Positions 1-8,880 are shown, counted from the stretch's first letter. The stretch: 64,000 nucleotides of DNA from Deltaproteobacteria bacterium (GCA_002719955.1 PBFW01000009.1:235057-299056), one strand, 5' to 3'. The notes: generated by a model not told the origin, from the letters alone. Made by a program: numbers and translations.

Positions 1-772
1 GCGATTCGATTCCGGCGAAGAGTGCGTCGGTCGTTTCGTCCAGGGTCCGCGCGCTGGTCGTGATGAGCAGGGATCCACCGAATTCCTGGATCAGCGCTTC
101 GGCTTGCACGGCGAGGCGCTCGCCCGAGGCGCGGTCGAAGGGGTAGGGCCCGGAGTTGCCTCCGCACAGGACCGCGACGAAGGGTCGCGGAAGGTCGGAT
201 ACACGATCCCGCCAGGCCACGGCCGCCTCGTCGAGGCGTTCACGCGTCACGCGATGCAGCGGGGTGTCGTTGTGGACGATATTCGGGTCGTCGGGAAGCC
301 GGTATTGAGGCGTCGTGATGACGAGGTCCCAGGTCGGTGGGGGTGCCCAGGGGCGCCCGACGTGGATCAATCGCACCCTTTTTTCCGACTCCTTCTGGGC
401 CCGCTTGCGGATATAGCGAGCGATCGGCTCGTTCTTGCGGCCGGCGCTGATCACGAGGTCGGGCCAAGGCGCTTCGAGTCGGCTCGACTCCGCTTGCACG
501 ATGCCCAGCAGATGTGCTCCCCAGGGCAGGTTTACGAGCTTCTCGTAGCGCTGGAAGGCGAAATGTTTCTCGACGAGGTTCCAGCCCAGGGCTTCGCCTA
601 GCCCGAGCACCTGGGAGTTGTCCCCCGCACGGTTGCCCATCAAGAGCCAGACGAGGGGTTCGCTGGTCTGGTCGCGCGGCTTCTCGGCCCAACTCGCCCG
701 ATTCTGTTCCGGTTCCTGATCCGGCAATCTCGTCCCCAGTCCACGATCTGCGGAGAACCACAGTCTGTTCAA
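1..772 (-). CDS. ELM1/GtrOC1-family putative glycosyltransferase (3' end outside window)
   Basis: About 257 codons are visible and the C-terminus runs off the window edge. The reverse-strand protein carries the blocks VWLLMGNRAGDNSQVLGLGE, DLVISAGRKNEPIARYIRK, HVGRPWAPP, DLVITTPQYRLPDDPN and SLLITTSARTLDETTDALF, the pattern of the ELM1 (Mito_fiss_Elm1) family. Bacterial members are GT-B-fold proteins thought to act as sugar-nucleotide-dependent transferases in envelope synthesis. An in-frame TGA lies just upstream, so the first usable start is TTG at 772; the later ATG inside LMGN would remove the first beta strand. It follows the LPS permease gene on the same strand by 67 nt, which fits an envelope role. 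The family call is firm; the substrate is unknown. Confidence 0.8.
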   Translation of the reverse strand, partial: MNRLWFSADRGLGTRLPDQEPEQNRASWAEKPRDQTSEPLVWLLMGNRAGDNSQVLGLGEALGWNLVEKHFAFQRYEKLVNLPWGAHLLGIVQAESSRLEAPWPDLVISAGRKNEPIARYIRKRAQKESEKRVRLIHVGRPWAPPPTWDLVITTPQYRLPDDPNIVHNDTPLHRVTRERLDEAAVAWRDRVSDLPRPFVAVLCGGNSGPYPFDRASGERLAVQAEALIQEFGGSLLITTSARTLDETTDALFAGIES

Positions 773-839
773 TCTACCTCAACCGCTTGGCGACTCGCAC
801 AGATCCTCGCCGGTCGTGCGCGGCTTGTGGCGTTCCCGG

Positions 840-3143
840 TCAGCCCGAGCGACTGAGCTTGCGGCGCAATCGGAAGCCCATCCCTGCCGCTACCAGCCCG
901 AAAAGGATCGACGGCCCCCACCCTGCAAGGAGCGGGTCGAGGGTTCCGCCATATCCCATCGATCCCGCGAAGCTCGTCGCGAGGGCGTGGGTCACGGCCA
1001 CGACCGCGCAGGCGATCAAAGTGTGGACCGGTCGCGGAAAGGGCGGACCGGTCGCGGCGAAGAAGAGCGCGATCAGCGGGAGCAATAAACAGGCCAATGG
1101 GGCGGCGATCTTCATCTGAAGGCCCGTTCGATAGGCGGAGGTGAGGGGGGGTTCGAGGTTGGGATCCTCGAGAGCGAGCCGCAGGTCACCCGGCGTCATG
1201 TGTGCGGTTTCGATCTCCGAGGGCGTTTCTTCACCGAATTCCGCGAGCCGTCGGATATCGCTGGGGCGCTCGAGTCTGCCCGCGGCGTTGAGTTCGATGC
1301 TGCGCGGATTTTCGAGGAGCCAGAGGCCTCGCCGCCCTACATTGCGCGCGCCCTCTGCATCAGTCCGTCGTCGCGGGAGACCGTCGTCGCCGAGATCGTA
1401 GAGCGTGACCGAGTCGGCGATTCCGTCGAGCAGGTCGAGGCGTCCCATTTCGTAGACCCGTGGACCCACGCGATACCAGACCCGCTCGCGTTGGAGCTGT
1501 GGGCCGGTGGGCCGATTCTTGATCTCGGTGTCCTTGAGGCGCTTGGCGCGCTCGCTCGAGTGGGGCACGATTTCATTGGCGAGTAGGTGGTAGGCAGGCA
1601 CTGCGAGACCGCATAATAGCCATATCGGCGCGAGCACTCGGAAGACCGGGATACCGCAGGCGCGCATGCCGAGAAGTTCACCGTTTGCACCGAGTAGGCT
1701 GATCGTGAGCGCGACGGCGATCAGGAGCGCCATCGGGATGACGCGACTGATCAATATGGGTATGCGGGCACCGTAGAAGCGTGCGATCTCCTCGAAGGTT
1801 GCACCATATAGGTTGAAATATTTCAGGTTGTCGAAGACATCGATGACGAGATAGGCGAAGAAGAGGCCGACGATGCAGGCGGTGACCATGCGAATGAATT
1901 GGGCGCTGACATAGCGGGGTAGCGCGCTGCGCTTCATGCGGAGCTTGTTGCGGCCGATCCCTGTTCGTTCGAGCAGACTCTTGGAATTGTGGCTGGAGCT
2001 GCGGTCCGACTCCGAGGCACTTTCTCCGGCTCGGAAGATGAGCACGGTGGCGACGGTGACGAGGACCAGGTCGGGAAACCAGACGACGGGTGCGACGGGC
2101 ACGTTCGGATTCCACAGCATGCTCTCGGAGAATTGGACGAGGGCGTAGTAGGCGATCGCGCCGATGAGGCCGATGACGGTACCTCCGGAACGTGAAAGGT
2201 TGCGGCGGCCGAGGGCGAGTCCCATGGCGAGCAATCCGAAGGGCAGGGCGGCGGCGCCCAACGCGACCCGGCGATGGGCCTCGATGAGCGCAAAGCGCGC
2301 GGCGGCCGGGTCCTCGAGTATTATTGCTTCGGCCAAGAGTTCGCCGAAAGGGAGCGTCGTGAGCCGATCGACCGGCACGTCGGAGTCGCTTTCGAACGCG
2401 GGCAGCTCCGTCTCCATCCGATCGAAGCGCAGCAGCGAGGCGCGGTCGGTGCCGTTGGAGAGAACGAGTCCATCCTCCAGAACGAGGCGCTTCCGAAGCT
2501 GTGTGCCGTCGCCTGTGAGGTCGTCCGTCATGATGGCACCGTGCTGTGAGAAGACGGTCTCGCCGAGAGTCGGCATGTAGAGGAGTACGCCCGCGAGGCG
2601 TGCGCCCTCGCCCTCGACCTCGCGCGCCTCCATGCGCCACCCGCCGAGGTTCGTCGCCATGCCGGCGCGCAGCGCCAGGCCGGGTTTGTCCTCCGACAAT
2701 TCGATCATCTTGTCCCGCACCGCACGCTGCGAGGCAGGCGAGAAGACGACGCTGAGCGCGATCGAGAAGAGGGCTGCGACGAAAGCAAAGAAGAGGCCGG
2801 GGCGGGCGAGCTGGCGGGCGGAGAAGCCGGCGGTTTCGAGGGCCAGGAGTTCCCGGTCCGCGGAGAGTCGGCCCAGTCCGATGAGCGCACCGATGAGGAC
2901 GGCGAAGGGGAGCGTTCGCGCGAGGGTTGGGATGAGCTGGAGGGTGGCGATCTGGCCGACTTCTTTTACCCCGAGCCCGCGATTCACGATCAGGTCCGCG
3001 TAGCCGAGCAGATCTGTCAGCAGCACCACCAGCCCGAAGGCGACCAGCGCGAGGAGCGAGGGCAGGAGCATCTCGGAAATCAGGTAGCGTGAGAGCTTGG
3101 CACTCGAGCGCTGGCGACGGGGCCGGGCGACGGTCGGGTTCAC
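840..3143 (-). CDS. Fused LptF-LptG lipopolysaccharide export permease
   Basis: LptF and LptG are the two inner-membrane permeases of the LptB2FG transporter that extracts LPS and feeds the Lpt bridge. Here one 767-residue frame contains both. The N-terminal half (to about residue 370) begins LSRYLISEMLLPSLLALVAF and has the LptF-like GRLSADRELLALETAGFSA segment. A linker rich in Ser/Arg (about 375-400, ending GRNKLRMKRSALPRY) leads to a second YjgP/YjgQ unit with LISRVIPMALLIAVALTISL and GELLGMRACGIPVFRV. Each half has the usual four-plus-two helix layout around a periplasmic domain. GTG 3143 is chosen because AGAGGA lies 6 nt upstream; the frame stays open further upstream only because it runs antisense to the sulfotransferase. 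No stop or frame change separates the halves. Confidence 0.85.
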   Translation of the reverse strand: MNPTVARPRRQRSSAKLSRYLISEMLLPSLLALVAFGLVVLLTDLLGYADLIVNRGLGVKEVGQIATLQLIPTLARTLPFAVLIGALIGLGRLSADRELLALETAGFSARQLARPGLFFAFVAALFSIALSVVFSPASQRAVRDKMIELSEDKPGLALRAGMATNLGGWRMEAREVEGEGARLAGVLLYMPTLGETVFSQHGAIMTDDLTGDGTQLRKRLVLEDGLVLSNGTDRASLLRFDRMETELPAFESDSDVPVDRLTTLPFGELLAEAIILEDPAAARFALIEAHRRVALGAAALPFGLLAMGLALGRRNLSRSGGTVIGLIGAIAYYALVQFSESMLWNPNVPVAPVVWFPDLVLVTVATVLIFRAGESASESDRSSSHNSKSLLERTGIGRNKLRMKRSALPRYVSAQFIRMVTACIVGLFFAYLVIDVFDNLKYFNLYGATFEEIARFYGARIPILISRVIPMALLIAVALTISLLGANGELLGMRACGIPVFRVLAPIWLLCGLAVPAYHLLANEIVPHSSERAKRLKDTEIKNRPTGPQLQRERVWYRVGPRVYEMGRLDLLDGIADSVTLYDLGDDGLPRRRTDAEGARNVGRRGLWLLENPRSIELNAAGRLERPSDIRRLAEFGEETPSEIETAHMTPGDLRLALEDPNLEPPLTSAYRTGLQMKIAAPLACLLLPLIALFFAATGPPFPRPVHTLIACAVVAVTHALATSFAGSMGYGGTLDPLLAGWGPSILFGLVAAGMGFRLRRKLSRSG

Positions 3144-3314
3144 GGGGATCCTCTTCGTGCGCGAGTTTCGCGCTCGTGAGCGGCTACGGCCACCGTACTG
3201 GATCGCTTGTTTCACTTTGGGTGAAAAAGACCCCTGCGTATTCGAGAGCCGGTCGTTTGCCTGTGATAGATTGCCACGGCTCCGGCTGCTGTTCGACCCG
3301 AGGGGTGATTTCGA

Positions 3315-4256
3315 ATGGATTCGATTATCAAAAAGGCCAGCCGCGAGGTGATCCTGGCGCTCTGCGTCTGGCTGCCGGAAGCACAGCGGATCCGGCTCGA
3401 GCGCTGGCTGCGAGGTCGCGACGAGACCCGACGTCTCGCTCGCGCGGATGTCGTCGTCGTTTCGTTCGGCAAGAGCGGTCGGACCTGGCTGCGCGTGATG
3501 ATCTCTCGCTATTACCAGTTGATGTTCTCGATTCCCGAGCGCGTACTGCTCGGATTCGACAACTACCATCGGCGCAATCCGGATATCCCGAAGATCTTCT
3601 TCACGCACGACAACTACATCAAGGACTACACGGGCGAGTTCGATTCGAAGTCCTCCTTCTACTCCAAGAAGGTGGTGCTCCTCGTCCGCAATCCCAAGGA
3701 CATTGCGGTCTCCCAATATTTCCAGTGGCAGCACCGCATGCGTCCGGCCAAGAAGAGACTGAACAGATATCCCGCGCATGGCAGTGACGTTCCGGCCTTC
3801 GATTTCGTGATGGACGAAAACATCGGTCTGCCCGGAATCATCGACTATTTGAATCTCTGGGCGCGCGAAGCCGAACGAGTCACCGATCTCCTGGTCATCC
3901 GCTACGAGGACATGCGCAAGGATCCCGATGCAGTGCTTCGGCGCGTGATGGCGTTCGCGAACGGTTCGCCCTCGGATGCTGGGGCGATCGCCGGCGCCGT
4001 CGAGTATGCGAGTCTCGAAAACATGCGAAAGCTCGAAGAGAAGAATGTCTTCTGGCTCGCCGGGGGGCGGATGAAGCCGGGCAAGAAGGGCGATCCGAAC
4101 TCCTACAAGGTTCGTCGCGCCAAGGTCGGCGGTTATAAGGACTATTTCACCGCAGACGAATCAGCGCAGATCGATGAGCTCGTCGCCAAGCGGCTATCGC
4201 CGACCTACGGTTACGAGCCCCTGCCCGATCGCGGAGCCTACGGCTCACACCGGTGA
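3315..4256 (+). CDS. Sulfotransferase (PAPS-dependent family)
   Basis: A 313-residue cytosolic-type sulfotransferase that would transfer sulfate from PAPS to an alcohol or amine acceptor. The 5'-phosphosulfate loop is VVVSFGKSGRTWLRVMI near residue 50, the 3'-phosphate-binding segment is VVLLVRNPKDIAVSQYFQ near residue 120, and LLVIRYEDMRKDP follows; these are the landmarks of Pfam Sulfotransfer_1. Length is normal for the family. It is divergent from lptFG across a 171-bp gap that must hold both promoters. The next gene downstream is separated by 55 nt. The acceptor cannot be read from the sequence; lipid or secondary-metabolite sulfation are both possible. Confidence 0.88.
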   Translation: MDSIIKKASREVILALCVWLPEAQRIRLERWLRGRDETRRLARADVVVVSFGKSGRTWLRVMISRYYQLMFSIPERVLLGFDNYHRRNPDIPKIFFTHDNYIKDYTGEFDSKSSFYSKKVVLLVRNPKDIAVSQYFQWQHRMRPAKKRLNRYPAHGSDVPAFDFVMDENIGLPGIIDYLNLWAREAERVTDLLVIRYEDMRKDPDAVLRRVMAFANGSPSDAGAIAGAVEYASLENMRKLEEKNVFWLAGGRMKPGKKGDPNSYKVRRAKVGGYKDYFTADESAQIDELVAKRLSPTYGYEPLPDRGAYGSHR

Positions 4257-4311
4257 TGTCCTGGCCGGTTTTGCCGGAATCCCGGCGAGGCGATCCGAAG
4301 CGGGTGGCATC

Positions 4312-4893
4312 ATGAGCGCATATCGCGTCGCCTGTCTGGGTTGGGGATCCCTGCTCTGGGATCCGCGGACGTTGCCGATGGCGGAGGGCTTTCGAGCCGC
4401 CGGCCCGATGCTCCCGATCGAATTCTCGCGGGTCGCAACGGATGGTCGGGTCACACTGGTGATCGACGACAGCGCCGAGCCGATCCAGACGCATTGCGTG
4501 CAGATGGATGTGGCGAGTCTCGATGAGGCGGTGCGGGAACTCGGGCTTCGCGAGAAGATCGCTCCCGAGCGAATCCGCGATTGGATCGGTGTCCAGACGC
4601 GGGCCACGGCTCTGCAAGAATCGGGCGGGAGGGCCGAGGGATTTCACGCAGAGATCGCCCGCTGGCTCTCGGAGCAGCCTCTGGACGCGGTCGTCTGGAC
4701 GGCGCTGCCTCCGCGCACACCCGATGGGCGCCTCGAAACGCCTTCTCTCGAGGCTCTCCTCGGCCATCTAGAGGGTCTCACCGGGTCGGCGCTTTCTCGC
4801 GCAGAGGAATATATTCGTCGCGCACCGGAGACCGTGCGCACGCCCCGGAGAAGGCGCTTCGAGGAAGAGTTCGGGTGGTCTCAGATCCCCTGA
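4312..4893 (+). CDS. Hypothetical protein with GGCT-like N-terminal loop
   Basis: 193 residues. The start ATG at 4312 gives MSAYRVACLGWGSLLWDPR, in which GWGSLLWDP resembles the YGSL nucleotide-binding-like loop of the gamma-glutamylcyclotransferase (GGCT/AIG2) fold. The rest (EFSRVATDGRVTLVIDD, RDWIGVQTRATALQES, LDAVVWTALPPRTPDG) reads as a soluble alpha/beta protein without signal peptide or membrane segment. The frame is open further upstream, but that part overlaps the sulfotransferase end and lacks protein character. The GGCT resemblance rests on a short motif, so function is left open. It precedes the VOC gene on the same strand. Confidence 0.7.
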   Translation: MSAYRVACLGWGSLLWDPRTLPMAEGFRAAGPMLPIEFSRVATDGRVTLVIDDSAEPIQTHCVQMDVASLDEAVRELGLREKIAPERIRDWIGVQTRATALQESGGRAEGFHAEIARWLSEQPLDAVVWTALPPRTPDGRLETPSLEALLGHLEGLTGSALSRAEEYIRRAPETVRTPRRRRFEEEFGWSQIP

Positions 4894-4924
4894 AGGGATC
4901 GCGCGAGTAGACGAAGGAGCCATA

Positions 4925-5365
4925 GTGGACAATCCGTTAGGTCCGACGGACTGGCAATTCGTGACGCTTCAGCTTCCGGTTCCGGACGTTCGCGAAGCCC
5001 GGACCTATGACCGCGATGTTCTGGGCTTCAAGGTCGCGTGGGTCTACGAGGAGGAATGCGGGGCTGTCTATCATGGAGCGACGGAGGTGTTTTTCTCGCG
5101 TGAAGAAGGTGAGATCCGTCCCCCCCCTTGGAATTTCGTGCACGTCGAGAATGCGGCAGCGCTACTCGCGATTTATCGCGAGCGCGACGTGACGATCATC
5201 GAAGAAATCGAATCGCATCCCAGGGGCATGCGCGAATTCACGATCGAGGACAATAGTGGTCATCGTTTTCGAATCGGTCATAGCGAGGGCCCCGTTGTCA
5301 CCTCGACGGTCGCGAGCTCGGGTCGGGGGCCGCGGAAGGGGGGATCGCGTGAAGGGAGGGGCTAG
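4925..5365 (+). CDS. VOC/glyoxalase-fold protein
   Basis: 146 residues beginning at GTG 4925, preceded by GAAGGAG about 7 nt upstream. The pattern is that of a single vicinal-oxygen-chelate domain: QFVTLQLPVPDVREARTYDRD, then DVLGFKVAWVYEEECGAVY, and the C-terminal half EFTIEDNSGHRFRIGHS. These small metal-binding domains serve glyoxalase, dioxygenase or antibiotic-binding roles, and the exact reaction is not predictable. The last 17 nt overlap the start of the aquaporin gene in another frame, suggesting translational coupling. The tail after RIGHS is low-complexity (GRGPRKGGSREGRG) and probably not part of the fold. Confidence 0.75.
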   Translation: MDNPLGPTDWQFVTLQLPVPDVREARTYDRDVLGFKVAWVYEEECGAVYHGATEVFFSREEGEIRPPPWNFVHVENAAALLAIYRERDVTIIEEIESHPRGMREFTIEDNSGHRFRIGHSEGPVVTSTVASSGRGPRKGGSREGRG

Positions 5366-6014
5366 ACGCTGGGTGGCGGAGGCGCTCGGGACCTTTGGGC
5401 TCGTCTTTGCGGGGACGGGGGCCGTCGTCGCGAACGAGTTGAGCGGGGGTGCGGTGACGCATATCGGCGTTTCGATCGTGTTCGGGGCGATCGTGATGGC
5501 GATGGTCGTCTGTTTCGGGCCCGTGTCTGGTGCGCATATCAACCCTGCGGTTACGGTCGCATTCTGGCTGGCGCGTCAATTCAAGGGGCATGAGGTCCTG
5601 CCCTATATAGCGAGCCAATGTGCGGGTGCGATCGCCGCGAGTGCGGCGCTTCGCGGTCTCTACCCCGCTTCGCAATCCCTCGGCGTGACGCTGCCGATCA
5701 CGGGAGTGGGTCCGGCTTTCGTGATGGAGGTCCTACTCACGATGATCCTGATCTTCGTGATCCTCGCCTGCGTTCTGGGACACCGTCTGGCGGCTTTCGC
5801 GGCCGGGCTCACGATCGGCGCGACGGTCGGATTATGCGCGCTCTTCGGTGGGCCGTTCACGGGCGCTTCCATGAATCCCGCCCGGTCGCTCGGGCCCGCT
5901 CTGATTTCGGGCCAGTTCGAGTTCCACTGGCTCTATTGGCTGGCACCGATTACGGGTGCGGCCCTTGCGGTCGCTCTCTATCGGTTTGTCTGGGCGGGGA
6001 CGGTCGTCGACTGA
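5349..6014 (+). CDS. Aquaporin (MIP family channel, water-type)
   Basis: A 221-residue integral membrane channel. Both half-helix NPA boxes are present: SGAHINPAVT near residue 60 and TGASMNPARS near residue 175; NPARS rather than NPARD favours a water-type aquaporin over a glycerol facilitator. Six hydrophobic helices can be traced from WVAEALGTFGLVFAGTG to the last helix ITGAALAVALYRFVW. GTG 5349 is chosen because it gives VKGGARRWVAEALG, the normal start of helix 1; the frame upstream is antisense-like low-complexity Arg. It overlaps the VOC gene by 17 nt. Confidence 0.87.
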   Translation: MKGGARRWVAEALGTFGLVFAGTGAVVANELSGGAVTHIGVSIVFGAIVMAMVVCFGPVSGAHINPAVTVAFWLARQFKGHEVLPYIASQCAGAIAASAALRGLYPASQSLGVTLPITGVGPAFVMEVLLTMILIFVILACVLGHRLAAFAAGLTIGATVGLCALFGGPFTGASMNPARSLGPALISGQFEFHWLYWLAPITGAALAVALYRFVWAGTVVD

Positions 6015-6243
6015 TCCCGATCTCTTTCGCGGCGCTCGCTGGCCCCGTTCGTGTGTGTGGGATCGACCGATGCGCGATTCGATTCACGCCATTGACGGAC
6101 CCTTCGCGACCGGGAAGAATTTCTCGAGCAAAGGCTTGTTCGACCTCTTGTTTGCGAGGGGGTGTCGAATTTCGCTGATGACCACCGGTTCGGGTCGTCG
6201 GGAAGATTCGCGAAGTGAAGTAGAGAGAAGAAGAGACGAGGCG

Positions 6244-6906
6244 ATGGCGGACGCGATCGAATCCAGAGCAGGCGGTGGAGATCTCGCAGAATCGGATTCC
6301 GATTCCACGCGCGAGCGGATTCTCGATGTCGCGGAGAAACTCTTCGCCCAGCGCGGCCAGGCCGGAACCGCCGTGCGCGATATCGCCCGCGAGGCAGGCC
6401 TCACCGCGCCCAGTCTCTACAACCATTTCGACGGCAAGCAGGCGCTCTACGAGGCGGTCCTCGCTCGTGGTGTCGAGCCCCTCTTCGGGCTGATCGACGG
6501 GCTGGGTCGAGCCGAGCGGACGGAGGACGCTTCGGTGCACGTCCTCGACGCGGTCATGGATCATCTGGCCGGCCATCCGGACATCGCGAAGCTGATTCAG
6601 CACGAGTCCCTGACGGGGGGGGCGAGCCTCTCGCATATCGTTCACGGCTGGCTCGACCCGATCGTCGCGCAGGGCCTGGCCGCCATGAAGAGGGATCCCG
6701 ATACGGTCTGGAGCGAGGACGAGCAGCCGATGGCGGTGGCCGCCTGGATCCATGTGATCCTCGGCCATTTTGCGATGGCGCCCCTGCTACATGAACTCTT
6801 CGGGGTCGACCCCCTCGCACCCGAGCAGCTCGAGCGCCAGAAGCGTTTTCTTCGCCGCTTTGCGCAGCTGATGATGTCGAGCACGGATCAGGCTTCGCGA
6901 GGGTGA
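6244..6906 (+). CDS. TetR-family transcriptional regulator
   Basis: 220 residues. The N-terminal DNA-binding domain is at about residues 22-70: STRERILDVAEKLFAQRGQ, GTAVRDIAREAGLTAPSLYN, HFDGKQALYEAVLARG, the standard TetR helix-turn-helix. The C-terminal ligand/dimer domain is all helical with DAVMDHLAGHPDIAKLIQHE. ATG 6244 follows a purine-rich stretch (agagaagaagagacgag) that can serve as ribosome-binding site; an in-frame ATG at 6178 is possible but adds a charged, family-foreign tail. The target is unknown. It lies 229 nt after the aquaporin and converges on the Fpg-like gene. Confidence 0.85.
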   Translation: MADAIESRAGGGDLAESDSDSTRERILDVAEKLFAQRGQAGTAVRDIAREAGLTAPSLYNHFDGKQALYEAVLARGVEPLFGLIDGLGRAERTEDASVHVLDAVMDHLAGHPDIAKLIQHESLTGGASLSHIVHGWLDPIVAQGLAAMKRDPDTVWSEDEQPMAVAAWIHVILGHFAMAPLLHELFGVDPLAPEQLERQKRFLRRFAQLMMSSTDQASRG

Positions 6907-6939
6907 GGCGGGTGTCGAATTCGCGTTAGGCGATCCGAA

Positions 6940-7851
6940 TCATTCCGCGCTCGACCCGGGGCGGCGCTTCTCGAGTTCTTCGATCGTGCGCGGCCAGTCC
7001 TTGCCGAGCAGTTTCGAGAGGGCGCGATCGGCGAGAATCTTGCCGCCGGTTTGGCAGCCGGGACAGTAGTTGACCTCGTTCTCGGCTCGTACGATGCGTT
7101 GGACGGGGGTTCTGCAGACGGGGCAGGGGTCTTTGAATCTTCCATGGACCGCCATTTCCGGGCGAAAGGCGGTGACCTTTTCCGGGAAGCCGTCGCCGAC
7201 TTCTTCGCGCAGGCGAAGGGTCCATTCTTTGAGCACTTCGCGGGTCTTCTCGAAGAGACGTTCATGCTCTTCGTCGCTCAGGCGGTCGCTCATCTTGAGG
7301 GGCGACAGGCCGGCGCGATGGAGGATCTCGTCGGAATAGGCGTTGCCGATGCCCGAGAAAAGGTAGGGGTCACTGAGAGAGCGCTTCAGCGTGTGGCGCT
7401 CTAGCAGGAGGACTTCGCGAAAGGCTTCGGGGCTGGCACTGAAGACTTCGAGGCCGCCCGGATCGATTTCGGAAAGCGCCCGCAGGCCTTCGATGACATG
7501 CAGGGAGGCGCGTTTCTTCGAGCTCGCCTCGGTCACGAGAAGACTCCCCTTTGGGAAATCGAGAGCGGCATGGGCGCGCTTGCGTGGGATCGCTACGCCG
7601 CGCTTCTTCCAGTGGAGCCGCCCGGCGATCATGAGATGAAGGACGAGGAAGCGCTCGGCTTCGAATTCGAAGACGAGGCGCTTGCCCATCCGGGCGACGC
7701 TCAGGACGGGCAGGCCCTCAAGCGAGGAGGGTGTCGGCGTGACGGTCCTGAGCAGCGCTCTCGCGCGCACGAGCGCTCCCCGGGGCTGCGAGATAATTGC
7801 AGCGGCTTCCGCGCGATCGGGCGGCACGCGAATCCGCTTCCGACGTCGCAT
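6940..7851 (-). CDS. Fpg/Nei-type DNA glycosylase homologue with atypical N-terminus
   Basis: 303 residues. Family members excise oxidised bases and cut the strand using an N-terminal Pro and Glu. The body is convincing: LLRTVTPTPSSLEGLPVLSV, MGKRLVFEFE, LHLMIAGRLHWKKRG, the helix-two-turn-helix GIGNAYSDEILHRAGLSPLK, and a C-terminal zinc finger CPVCRTPVQRIV...NYCPGCQTGGK (C-x2-C, C-x2-C). The usual MPELPE start is absent: the frame opens after a TAA with PEGLMRRRKRIRVPPDRAEA. Starts at ATG 7851 or GTG 7827 (V-P-P-D) are possible and neither restores Pro-Glu. No PELPE block is found in the other frames within 130 nt upstream. It may be inactive, divergent, or damaged by an indel. Confidence 0.8.
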   Translation of the reverse strand: MRRRKRIRVPPDRAEAAAIISQPRGALVRARALLRTVTPTPSSLEGLPVLSVARMGKRLVFEFEAERFLVLHLMIAGRLHWKKRGVAIPRKRAHAALDFPKGSLLVTEASSKKRASLHVIEGLRALSEIDPGGLEVFSASPEAFREVLLLERHTLKRSLSDPYLFSGIGNAYSDEILHRAGLSPLKMSDRLSDEEHERLFEKTREVLKEWTLRLREEVGDGFPEKVTAFRPEMAVHGRFKDPCPVCRTPVQRIVRAENEVNYCPGCQTGGKILADRALSKLLGKDWPRTIEELEKRRPGSSAE

Positions 7852-7989
7852 CAGGCCTTCGGGGCGGCCGGTTTATCCCCTGGGCTGCGTGTGTTCTGCG
7901 GGTCGTTGGCGTGGCCCCGATCCCAAAAGGGACCCGTTTTTCCGCCGCTCGTCCCCCTCGAATAGGGTATCGTGGGGGTGGAGAGCCAG

Positions 7990-8244
7990 ATGATCGATTC
8001 CCTGTTCACATTGTATTGCGAAGATTGCGAAGTGGCCGCCCGGCCGAGTCGTCTGTGGGTTCGCGCCGAGATCGAGGTCTCGACCTCGCGCGGTCCGGAG
8101 ACGCAGCACTACCTCGAGTGCATGAATTGTGGCTTTCGCTTCAAGAGCTGCATGGAAGATCACATGGAAGCCGTCGATGACGAGGAATGGCGGCGGTTCG
8201 TGAAGGAAGCGGTGGTCTTTCTCCCTCAGGGCGAGGGGGCGTAG
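7990..8244 (+). CDS. Small zinc-ribbon hypothetical protein
   Basis: 84 residues. Two CxxC knuckles are visible, YCEDCEVAARPSR near residue 9 and ECMNCGFRFKSC near residue 43, suggesting one structural zinc site, followed by an acidic helix (EDHMEAVDDEEWRRFVKEAV). ATG 7990 is preferred because GGAG sits about 6 nt upstream; in-frame GTG codons at 7972 and 7978 are alternatives. No family recognised. It is divergent from the Fpg-like gene, with 138 nt between start codons. Confidence 0.65.
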   Translation: MIDSLFTLYCEDCEVAARPSRLWVRAEIEVSTSRGPETQHYLECMNCGFRFKSCMEDHMEAVDDEEWRRFVKEAVVFLPQGEGA

Positions 8245-8404
8245 CGGCGGACGGGCTTTTTTCGGCTCGATCGGTGGAGCCACCCTTCGCCGTTGTTCGT
8301 AGGAGCCATCCTCCCTGGGGTGAATCATTCGCCCCGATCTCGCCGAGCGGTGCGGCATCCTCCGATTTCCCATCGGTTCGAATCTCTTCGTGGAGGCCAT
8401 TGCC

Positions 8405-8872
8405 ATGGACCCCCTGGATCCGGCGAATGCGCGGACCGCGATCGAGAACATCATGTTCAGCTATGCCGAGCGAATCGATGGCGGTGATTTCGACGGGCTG
8501 GCGGAGCTTTTCTCGCGGGCGCGTATGGTCGGCCCCGATGGCTCGGTCCAGGGCGAGGGCAAGGAAGGCGTCAGGGCGATCTACGATCGCTCGACCCAAC
8601 TCTACGAAGATGGCACGCCGATGACCCAGCATGTCACGACGAATCTGATCTTCGAGTTCGCGCCCGATGGCCGAAGCGCCGCGGTCCGATCCCGTTTCAC
8701 CGTCATGCAGCAGCTCCCGGATTTCCCGCTCCAATGCATCATTACGGGCTATTACGAAGATCAATTCGCTTACGACGAGGCGGTGGGCTGGCATTTTCGC
8801 GAGCGCCGAATGAAGCCCAAGCTCGCCGGTGATCTCTCCCGTCACCTCAAATACGATCTGACGGACGCCTGA
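8405..8872 (+). CDS. NTF2-like / SnoaL-type protein
   Basis: 155 residues. The sequence follows the NTF2-like cone fold used by SnoaL cyclases, ring-hydroxylating dioxygenase small subunits and many uncharacterised hydrolases: an N-terminal helix with ENIMFSYAERIDGGDFDGLA, then ELFSRARMVGPDGS, GVRAIYDRS and the strand pair TTNLIFEFAPDGRSAAVRSR. ATG 8405 follows GGAGG by 8 nt. No signal peptide. The only clue to function is the fold; a steroid, aromatic or polyketide substrate is typical for this superfamily. Confidence 0.78.
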   Translation: MDPLDPANARTAIENIMFSYAERIDGGDFDGLAELFSRARMVGPDGSVQGEGKEGVRAIYDRSTQLYEDGTPMTQHVTTNLIFEFAPDGRSAAVRSRFTVMQQLPDFPLQCIITGYYEDQFAYDEAVGWHFRERRMKPKLAGDLSRHLKYDLTDA

Positions 8873-8880
8873 GTCAGCGC

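Noticed and set aside
3144..3779. N-terminal 212-codon extension of the LptFG frame
   Set aside because: It is antisense to the sulfotransferase and the product is unlike any LptF N-terminus; GTG 3143 has a good ribosome-binding site.
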